NCBI GenBank assembly: GCA_017540065.1 | Contig: JAFYBU010000003.1 | Location: 1-5,610 of the forward strand | DNA: 5,610 bases | Source: Alphaproteobacteria bacterium | GTDB lineage: Bacteria > Pseudomonadota > Alphaproteobacteria > CAAHEQ01 > UBA3637 | Direction of reading: 5' to 3' | Shown: in pieces, positions 1-4,582 of the stretch | How positions within the stretch are numbered: the stretch's first letter is position 1 | Layout of the letters: each line of letters opens with the position of its first letter | Translations under genes and position numbers: made by a program | Notes under the pieces: model-generated | The model's input: the letters and a program-made list of their open reading frames with translations, nothing else | Told to the model about the DNA's origin: nothing | Database searches by the model: none

Positions 1-1
1 A

Positions 2-29
2 ATTGTATCACAAAATTAGAAAATGTCAA
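2..29 (-). promoter_or_regulatory. Strong sigma70-type promoter reading leftward out of the window
   Basis: On the minus strand, TTGACA (29-24) is a perfect -35 element. It is followed by a 16-bp spacer and TACAAT (7-2), which has one mismatch to the -10 consensus. A TG dinucleotide at 10-9 sits one base before the -10, giving an extended -10 element, and the DNA upstream (30-60) is A-rich on this strand. The start point would fall just beyond base 1, so it should drive a minus-strand gene outside the window. It lies after the stop of the 65-residue gene. No convincing hairpin terminator is visible between 30 and 97, so operon transcripts may read through into that next gene. Confidence 0.7.
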
Positions 30-97
30 ATTAAATTGCTGTTTTATTGTTTTGTTGAGGCAAAAAATAATCACTTGTTCTTAGATTCAAAATAAAA

Positions 98-295
98 TTA
101 TTTCCATTGATGTTTTGGGTCAATGCCGTGTTCTATTTCCCATTTGATATGGGCACGTCTGGCGTTGGCGACGGCTTCACAATCTTTGTTTTGAATTGCT
201 GAAGCCCCATCTGTCACAACAAAAAAAGGCAAATCATATTGTTGTGCTAATTTCTTTACTTCTGAACAAAATTGTTGAGCTTTTGTTAATTTCAT
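98..295 (-). CDS. Small TDGASA-motif protein of unknown function (65 aa)
   Basis: This is a soluble 65-residue protein with no signal peptide or membrane segment. It has an N-terminal amphipathic helix-like stretch (residues 3-20), a hydrophobic strand running into FFVVTDGASA (24-33), a basic helix ANARRAHIKWE (43-53) and a DPKHQW tail. From memory, short proteins with a 'VTDGAS...NARxAHxxWE' pattern occur in Firmicutes and phage genomes without known function; I cannot verify this here. The ATG overlaps the TGA stop of the upstream gene in an ATGA (292-295). Upstream there is only a weak purine run (AAAGAAAG), not a full Shine-Dalgarno, so translation is probably coupled to the preceding gene. 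The length, the coupled start and the family-like motif argue that it is a real gene and not a chance frame. Confidence 0.75.
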   Translation of the reverse strand: MKLTKAQQFCSEVKKLAQQYDLPFFVVTDGASAIQNKDCEAVANARRAHIKWEIEHGIDPKHQWK

Positions 296-1782
296 TTTCT
301 TTCTTTGGCAATCAGTTTTTTGGAAAGTAATGCCGTACTTTTTCCTTTTTGTTCTCCGGCAGATAAGGTGGTCGCTAATCTTTGGACAGCATCTTCATGG
401 GAATCCGTTTTCTGACTGTAATTAAGTTCTTGTAAGTGTGGTAGGTATTGTTCGGCTAATTCCTGCATCATGTGTTGAGTAAAAGAGCTTAATTTGTCGG
501 GATCACATGCCCCTGTAAATTCCAACTGTTTTAATTTATCGGGATCTATAATGCGGTGTTCCAATAATTCTTTAATTCCCAATTCCATTTTTTGCCACGT
601 TCCATTATCAACTTCTTCCCCTTTGTTGTTGATACGTGTTGTTTCTCGGATATGGATGGTATATTTTTCTGCCCCTTGTGTTATCTGTGTCAAATCAGAA
701 ATGATGGCTCGACCGGCTTTGTCTAAACCTGTTACGGTCAATATCGGTTGAGCATCTTTTGCCTGCACAATTTTGGGAATTCGTTTTGGGTTAACTTTTT
801 CATCCGATAATTCTTCTGCCTTTTTTGGTGTTACACAAGAAAAGGGGAAAATTTCCATCTGTGCTTTATTCCCGTTGATACTGATATGGCTTTCAGCAAA
901 CAAAGGAATAGGTTTTCCTTCTTTTATACAATTGCCGTGTCCCATTAAAGCGCCGGAAAAAATAGTCAAATTTTTGAATCTGTCTTTAACTGCATTGACC
1001 ATTTCCGGAGTCATATCTTTTGACAAAACCAGAGAAATATTTTTATCTTTCATTTGTTCTAATGTTTCAGCCAAACGTTCAATTTGTGTTTGGTTTGTCA
1101 GTTCAATCACCAACATATTACTTCCTTCAGGGAAGGCGCGTAATTGATGTGTCGGCCTATGTTCAACAGAGGTAATGGATCCCGGTTGTGTAAATCCTTC
1201 TATTTTCGTTTTATTTTCAGGATTATTGACAACTTCCAAATTCATTAAAAAGGGCTTGTTTCCCTTTTGTCTTTCCAATGTGTCCGCGATATCCTGATAT
1301 AAAAATTCAGGTCGAACCGCCGAATAATAAACTTGGGTTGCTATACCCCGTTGTCCCAAATAATGATGTAATTGAGAAGCATCCGAAAAACCAAAAATAT
1401 TCAAATCTTTTGCACGTTTTGGAAGGGGGGCTCTGCCAGGTTCCTTTAATAATTTTTCCAAGGCATCAATTGTATCATCGGCTCCGTTTCCTCCCCCTAA
1501 ACAAATATTGTGAAACAGATATTTTCCGCTTTTATCTTTAGCCGTGATGGCTTCATATAAAAACTCGGCACGTTCACGGGGGGAATAGTACTCTTTTTTA
1601 TTTGTAATTTCTGCGCTGGAAATTTGTTCTGCTTTATCAAATCCGAAATCGCCATGATTTTCTCCAGGAACGGCCAGCACATGTAATGCAACTCGTCCGG
1701 AAGGCAAAAACAATGCCATACCCTTTTCTTTTCCAGCCCTGTAAACACTGAAACTTTTTGATATTTTTTCTTTATCCTTCAT
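292..1782 (-). CDS. Probable divergent S66-family serine peptidase (LD-carboxypeptidase/MccF-like) with C-terminal extension
   Basis: The protein has 496 residues and no signal peptide, so it is probably cytoplasmic. S66 peptidases cleave L,D peptide bonds in murein recycling or, as in MccF, detoxify peptide-nucleotides with a Ser-Glu-His triad. The S66 landmarks appear here in order: a start strand GMALFLPSGR (21-30, like IGIVAPSGPV), the SPRERAEFLYEAI helix (67-79), CLGGGNG (94-100) where the family has RGGYG, the nucleophile motif GFSD (131-134, Ser133), the acid in LVIEL (224-228, Glu227), and GHG...GKPIPL (281-294, His282), like the GH...LPLG motif. The spacing is close to that of LdcA. 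Residues ~330-496 are extra relative to the usual ~300-residue family and end in a lysine-rich tail. ILTVTGLDKAGRAIISDL (347-364) faintly resembles the start of an ACT domain. The start is supported by AAGGG about 6 bases upstream, overlapping the preceding stop (9-bp gap). The fold call is motif reasoning, not a search result, and the substrate is unknown. Confidence 0.65.
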   Translation of the reverse strand: MKDKEKISKSFSVYRAGKEKGMALFLPSGRVALHVLAVPGENHGDFGFDKAEQISSAEITNKKEYYSPRERAEFLYEAITAKDKSGKYLFHNICLGGGNGADDTIDALEKLLKEPGRAPLPKRAKDLNIFGFSDASQLHHYLGQRGIATQVYYSAVRPEFLYQDIADTLERQKGNKPFLMNLEVVNNPENKTKIEGFTQPGSITSVEHRPTHQLRAFPEGSNMLVIELTNQTQIERLAETLEQMKDKNISLVLSKDMTPEMVNAVKDRFKNLTIFSGALMGHGNCIKEGKPIPLFAESHISINGNKAQMEIFPFSCVTPKKAEELSDEKVNPKRIPKIVQAKDAQPILTVTGLDKAGRAIISDLTQITQGAEKYTIHIRETTRINNKGEEVDNGTWQKMELGIKELLEHRIIDPDKLKQLEFTGACDPDKLSSFTQHMMQELAEQYLPHLQELNYSQKTDSHEDAVQRLATTLSAGEQKGKSTALLSKKLIAKERK

Positions 1783-1791
1783 TGCTTTCCC

Positions 1792-2391
1792 TTAAAAATA
1801 CTTAATCAAATAAAAACTGCCGATTAACAAAACGAAAAATAAAATACTTAACCATCCTAAATTTTTTTCAATCCATGCTTTCATGGGTTCGCCCCATTTC
1901 CACAAAAGTCCGGCTACCAAATAAAACCTCAACCCTCTGGCAATGACGGAGGCCAACATAAATATTCCGAAATTGAGACTTGTTACGCCACTGGCAATGG
2001 TGATAATTTTATAAGGGAAGGGGGTTATTCCAGCGCCAAAAACAATCCATGCGCCGTAATGATTATACCCTTCACAAAATTTTTCAAATTGAGGCATATA
2101 ATGATAAAAATTCAAAATGGGTACTGCCACCAAATCATATAAAAAATGACCGATTGCATATCCGAAGGCTCCGCCGATGACACTGCACACGGTGCACCAA
2201 AAAGCGATCTTAAAAGCTTCTGTTCTACGTTTTAAGACCAAAGGAATCATTAAAATATCCGGTGGAATCGGGAAAAAAGAACTTTCTGCAAAAGCCATCA
2301 CACACAAAGTTGCAAAAGCCTTCGGTCCCGCCACTACATGCATGGCCCAATCATATAATTTTCGCATCATTTTATGCCATAATTGAAACAT
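1792..2391 (-). CDS. yqaA: YqaA family (DedA/SNARE-associated VTT domain) inner-membrane protein
   Basis: This 199-residue polytopic membrane protein has hydrophobic segments at about 25-52, 62-86, 113-135, 139-164 and 178-197. Family hallmarks are FAESSFFPIPPDILMIP (34-50, with acidic Glu36 and Asp45 in or near the membrane), AGITPFPYKIITIASG (120-135) and ARGLRFYLVAGLLWKWG (151-167, with Arg152 and Arg155). Buried acidic and arginine residues of this kind are typical of the DedA/VTT superfamily, which includes undecaprenyl-phosphate and phospholipid flippases and proton-coupled transporters. The YqaA branch itself has no settled substrate. Length is normal for the alphaproteobacterial type. 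The start has AGGAG six bases upstream, and this site overlaps the TAG stop of the DUF4139 gene (TAGGAG), so the two are translated in close succession. It is the second gene of the operon. Confidence 0.9.
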   Translation of the reverse strand: MFQLWHKMMRKLYDWAMHVVAGPKAFATLCVMAFAESSFFPIPPDILMIPLVLKRRTEAFKIAFWCTVCSVIGGAFGYAIGHFLYDLVAVPILNFYHYMPQFEKFCEGYNHYGAWIVFGAGITPFPYKIITIASGVTSLNFGIFMLASVIARGLRFYLVAGLLWKWGEPMKAWIEKNLGWLSILFFVLLIGSFYLIKYF

Positions 2392-2400
2392 GTCTTTCTC

Positions 2401-3786
2401 CTAATTTTCCCAGCGTACTTTATAGGTTAATTTGTTTTCCCCTTTGGCCGGAACGGAAACAATCCATTTTACCTGATTAGATGTTTCTTTTTGGCTTTCT
2501 ATACTTTGTTCCAACAGTTTATACCCATTCGGAAAACTTTGCTTGATGTTTACAGTGGCAGATGTATCTCCCCCATTTTTTACTGTGATTTCAAAAACGG
2601 CTTGATTAACTCTGTCCGAAATTTTGTTGAAATTAAGGCGCTTCATACTCCCCGTTAAATTAAAGGCTTCACCCATTTTTAATCGGACCGTTTCATTGTC
2701 TGCCGTATGATCAATTCTGTCTTCCCCGACGAATTGAGTCCGCCCTTTTTTATCTTCTTTATACAAACGAATGACCCCTTTGGGTAAAGGCATCCCTAAT
2801 TTATTTTCCTTTTTGTTATCAAAGGTGATAAAAATTTGGGGTTTTACTTTTTTTATTTCGTCCGAATAAACGGAAAAGACATTATCCAATTCGTATGTTT
2901 TTTTGACGCTGATACCATTCCCTGATAACAAAGCAACTTGTTTTGTTTGATTTGATAATAAATCTGTTTTGTGGGGAACGGTGTAAATGTAAAAATCAGA
3001 TAAACTTTCATTTTCCATTCCGGCTGCATCAGCGGATGCCATCATCATCACTTTAGGTGCACGATTATAATAAACACGTTCTTCACGCACGGTGTTCACA
3101 TCCCCAGCGACTAACTGTAATTGTGCTTGGTTATAATCTGCTCCCGAATTGTTTGTTAATGTGACAAAACCGTTTAAGTTGATATTTTTTTCGTTTGCAT
3201 CTAATCTGGCAACATAATCGGCATTCCATGTTAATCCCGTTGTCAGATAATCTAATTTAATCGGTTCGGAAATTTCATTTTCGGAACGTGTTGAAACGGT
3301 TAATGTGGGGGTAGCGCGTAAATTGGCAGGAACTTTATCAAAGATAATTCTGCCGGGAAAATTTGTTTCAATTTCTTCCCCTATTTTCAGAACAGGTTTT
3401 CCGTTGTTGTATGCCAATAATTTTGCTTTTCCCGGTGTAATTTTACCGGTTGCCGGATCGATATATTCCGTTGTAACGGTATGTCCGACAGATTTTTGCA
3501 TCAAAGAATCTTGGCTTAAAAGATCAAAATTGAAATTTTGTTCCAATGTTGTAATTCCGACACCGGAAAGCAAAGCTGTTTGCGGAATCATATTGGCAGA
3601 TACGCCAGCAAAAGCCAATTCGTTCAAACCTTCTTTCAAATTGACTTGCCGTTCATCTTTGATTAAAGCGCGGTTATTGTTGTAAATTGTGACATTAACA
3701 TTTGTTTGTGTATCCATGGGAACAACCGTTTCTGCACAGGCTAATCCCGCATAACAAACACCCGCAAAAAATAAAACTTTTTTCAT
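2401..3786 (-). CDS. Exported DUF4139 domain-containing protein
   Basis: The protein has 461 residues. It starts with a signal peptide (MKK, hydrophobic 4-16, likely cleavage after ACA at 16-18), so it should act in the periplasm or envelope. Cys17 gives a poor lipobox (GLAC), making a lipoprotein less likely. Residues ~31-75 match the N-terminal module of this family (VTIYNNNRALIKDERQVNL, then GLNELAFAGVSANMIPQTALL). The DUF4139 region covers about 178-461, with LTTGLTWNADYVARLD (181-196), GFVTLTNNSGADYNQAQLQLVAGDVN (206-231) and a C-terminal beta-rich part ending WIVSVPAKGENKLTYKVRW (441-459). Length is normal and no break is seen. The function of the family is not established. The start is fixed by AGGAGGG (3798-3792), five bases before the ATG. 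It is the first gene of a four-gene operon. Confidence 0.92.
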   Translation of the reverse strand: MKKVLFFAGVCYAGLACAETVVPMDTQTNVNVTIYNNNRALIKDERQVNLKEGLNELAFAGVSANMIPQTALLSGVGITTLEQNFNFDLLSQDSLMQKSVGHTVTTEYIDPATGKITPGKAKLLAYNNGKPVLKIGEEIETNFPGRIIFDKVPANLRATPTLTVSTRSENEISEPIKLDYLTTGLTWNADYVARLDANEKNINLNGFVTLTNNSGADYNQAQLQLVAGDVNTVREERVYYNRAPKVMMMASADAAGMENESLSDFYIYTVPHKTDLLSNQTKQVALLSGNGISVKKTYELDNVFSVYSDEIKKVKPQIFITFDNKKENKLGMPLPKGVIRLYKEDKKGRTQFVGEDRIDHTADNETVRLKMGEAFNLTGSMKRLNFNKISDRVNQAVFEITVKNGGDTSATVNIKQSFPNGYKLLEQSIESQKETSNQVKWIVSVPAKGENKLTYKVRWEN

Positions 3787-3809
3787 AAAAACCCTCCTTT
3801 TTTTCTATC

Positions 3810-3838
3810 ATAGTAAAGCAAGGGTTTGAAAATTGCAA
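3810..3838 (-). promoter_or_regulatory. Probable promoter of the DUF4139-yqaA-S66-65aa operon
   Basis: On the minus strand, TTGCAA (3838-3833; 4 of 6 consensus) is followed by a 17-bp spacer and TACTAT (3815-3810; 4 of 6). The overlapping TATGAT (3812-3807; 5 of 6) is an alternative -10, but no good -35 stands at the right distance from it. The predicted start is about 15-20 bases before the AGGAGGG ribosome site of the DUF4139 gene. The -35 lies immediately after the T-tract of the upstream terminator, so terminator and promoter are packed back to back. A promoter is expected here because the previous transcript ends at that hairpin. Confidence 0.45.
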
Positions 3839-3839
3839 G

Positions 3840-3866
3840 AAAAAAACGGCCATCTTCGGCCGTTTT
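3840..3866 (-). terminator. Rho-independent terminator of the 168-aa gene
   Basis: A perfect 9-bp stem, AAAACGGCC (3866-3858 on the minus strand) with GGCCGTTTT (3851-3843), closes a 6-base loop GAAGAT. It runs into seven T residues in a row on the minus strand (3846-3840). It lies immediately after the TAA stop (3872-3870) of the 168-residue gene. On the plus strand the stem is followed only by CTTTT and no plus-strand gene lies upstream, so the minus-strand role is the relevant one. Confidence 0.9.
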
Positions 3867-3869
3867 CTT

Positions 3870-4376
3870 TTAATCACCTCTTGAAGGTCTTGCTCGTTCC
3901 ATCATCTTATCCAAGTTCCATTTGGGAAGTTGTTTTTTCTGATTGTTTTTTTCTTCTGGCGGTGTAAATGCAATATAGTGCTTAAAATCATCATCTTGCA
4001 ATATGCGCATTAAAACACCAAAATCGCCTTGGGTAAGAACTTCCGCATCAGGCGTTTCAATTGCTTGAAAACGTTTGCCACCCATTCTGATGGATAAACG
4101 ATATGATGTTTTTTCTTTTTTGTCATCAGAATCAACGAAAGAATCCCTTGAAAGAAAAATATCCGCAGGATTTTTACCGCAACGACGAATAGAAGCAAAA
4201 TTCGGTTTGCTGAAATCATAAACAGCTGTATCACCGGAATCTGAATGAACTATTTTCGTGGGATATTGAATATTGAAGTATAAAGTACTTTCTTCTTGAG
4301 AAGAAGGAAATTTTCCAAAAGCCCACCCCTTAGCTCTGTCAAGGGTCGTTTCAATCATTCTTTTTACGTCTGCCAT
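3870..4376 (-). CDS. Uncharacterised 168-aa cytoplasmic protein
   Basis: I do not recognise this protein. It begins MADVKRMIETTLDRAKGWAFG, has no signal peptide or membrane segment, and seems to contain a mixed alpha/beta core: STLYFNIQYPTKIVHS (30-45), GDTAVYDFSKPNFASIRRCG (48-67) and SYRLSIRMGGKRFQAIETPD (91-110). A charged, proline-containing tail runs from ~139 to 168 and is rich in lysine, glutamate and arginine. The start is chosen at 4376 because AGGAGG stands four bases upstream and a perfect promoter lies at 4433-4405. The frame stays open upstream to an ATG at 4511, but that would place the start before the promoter. The gene is a single transcription unit with its own terminator, divergent from ppdK. 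The strong promoter suggests an abundant protein; that is inference. Confidence 0.85.
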   Translation of the reverse strand: MADVKRMIETTLDRAKGWAFGKFPSSQEESTLYFNIQYPTKIVHSDSGDTAVYDFSKPNFASIRRCGKNPADIFLSRDSFVDSDDKKEKTSYRLSIRMGGKRFQAIETPDAEVLTQGDFGVLMRILQDDDFKHYIAFTPPEEKNNQKKQLPKWNLDKMMERARPSRGD

Positions 4377-4380
4377 GAAG

Positions 4381-4386
4381 CCTCCT
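4381..4386 (-). promoter_or_regulatory. Shine-Dalgarno site deciding the start of the 168-aa gene
   Basis: AGGAGG on the minus strand is a perfect match to the anti-Shine-Dalgarno core. It is separated by CTTC from the ATG at 4376-4374. The four-base spacing is slightly short but usable. No comparable site precedes the in-frame ATG at 4511. Confidence 0.85.
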
Positions 4387-4404
4387 ATTTTAGAATATGA
4401 AAAT

Positions 4405-4433
4405 ATTATAACATGAGAATCCGTTTTTGTCAA
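4405..4433 (-). promoter_or_regulatory. Perfect-consensus sigma70 promoter for the 168-aa gene
   Basis: On the minus strand, TTGACA (4433-4428), a 17-bp spacer and TATAAT (4410-4405) all match consensus exactly. A TG one base upstream of the -10 makes it an extended -10. The DNA before the -35 (4450-4434) is A-rich (AAAATAAAAAAACA), resembling an UP element. The predicted start near 4398 gives a leader of about 20 bases containing the AGGAGG site. Confidence 0.9.
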
Positions 4434-4473
4434 TGTTTTTTTATTTTCTGCGGCCCTCTTTTCTAAAAAATAC

Positions 4474-4502
4474 TTGCTTTTTTGTTCAAAAAATGCTAAA
4501 GT
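4474..4502 (+). promoter_or_regulatory. Candidate ppdK promoter
   Basis: TTGCTT (4474-4479) is followed by a 17-bp spacer and TAAAGT (4497-4502), with TG at 4494-4495 giving an extended -10. Both hexamers are imperfect, so this is a moderate call. It would start transcription near 4509 and give a leader of about 74 bases holding the hairpin at 4528-4551. It is divergent from the 168-aa promoter, with about 40 bp between the two -35 elements. Confidence 0.45.
4478..4493. repeat. 7-2-7 inverted repeat inside the ppdK promoter spacer
   Basis: TTTTTTG, two bases, CAAAAAA form a perfect inverted repeat lying wholly between the proposed -35 and -10 of ppdK. Its place would suit an operator. The homopolymeric arms in AT-rich DNA also make chance a fair explanation. 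Confidence 0.35.
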
Positions 4503-4527
4503 TCCCCGCATAAAAAAAGAGGATTTT

Positions 4528-4558
4528 CCATTTGTGGTCTGCCTCAGATGGTTTTTTT
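4528..4558 (+). terminator. Hairpin plus T7 in the ppdK leader (candidate attenuator)
   Basis: CCATTTG (4528-4534) pairs with CAGATGG (4545-4551) over 7 bp with one G-T wobble. Inside it, after a T-T mismatch, GG pairs with CC around a TCTG tetraloop. Seven T residues follow directly (4552-4558), as in a rho-independent terminator. It stands 24 bases before the ppdK ATG and after the likely promoter, with no upstream plus-strand gene in the window to terminate. It could therefore act as an attenuator or end a short (~50-nt) leader RNA. GAGG at 4519-4522 can pair with CCTC at 4542-4545, a short possible competing fold. No known riboswitch class is recognised. Confidence 0.5.
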
Positions 4559-4582
4559 AATTTAAACGTAAAGGAAAAATAA

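Noticed and set aside
76..94. AATC/GATT short inverted repeat after the 65-aa gene as a terminator
   Set aside because: A 4-bp AT-rich stem with a long loop is too weak to call.
494..1147. Plus-strand frames of 85 and 124 codons opposite the S66-like gene
   Set aside because: The minus-strand frame carries the family motifs and fits the operon; the plus-strand frames show no motif and no promoter context.
3305..3685. 126-codon plus-strand frame opposite the DUF4139 gene
   Set aside because: Shadow of a well-supported DUF4139 coding region.
3840..3872. Terminator at 3840-3866 read as bidirectional
   Set aside because: On the plus strand it is followed by only CTTTT and there is no plus-strand gene ahead of it in the window.
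3695..3877. 60-codon minus-strand frame overlapping the start of the DUF4139 gene
   Set aside because: It crosses the terminator and promoter and overlaps the signal-peptide coding region in another frame, with no ribosome site.
4377..4511. N-terminal extension of the 168-aa gene to an in-frame ATG at 4511
   Set aside because: The extension contains the perfect promoter (4433-4405) and lacks a ribosome site at its ATG, whereas AGGAGG precedes the ATG at 4376.
4548..4562. Five-codon ATG frame at the hairpin's descending arm in the ppdK leader
   Set aside because: The start codon lies inside the stem and has no Shine-Dalgarno at proper spacing; too short to support.
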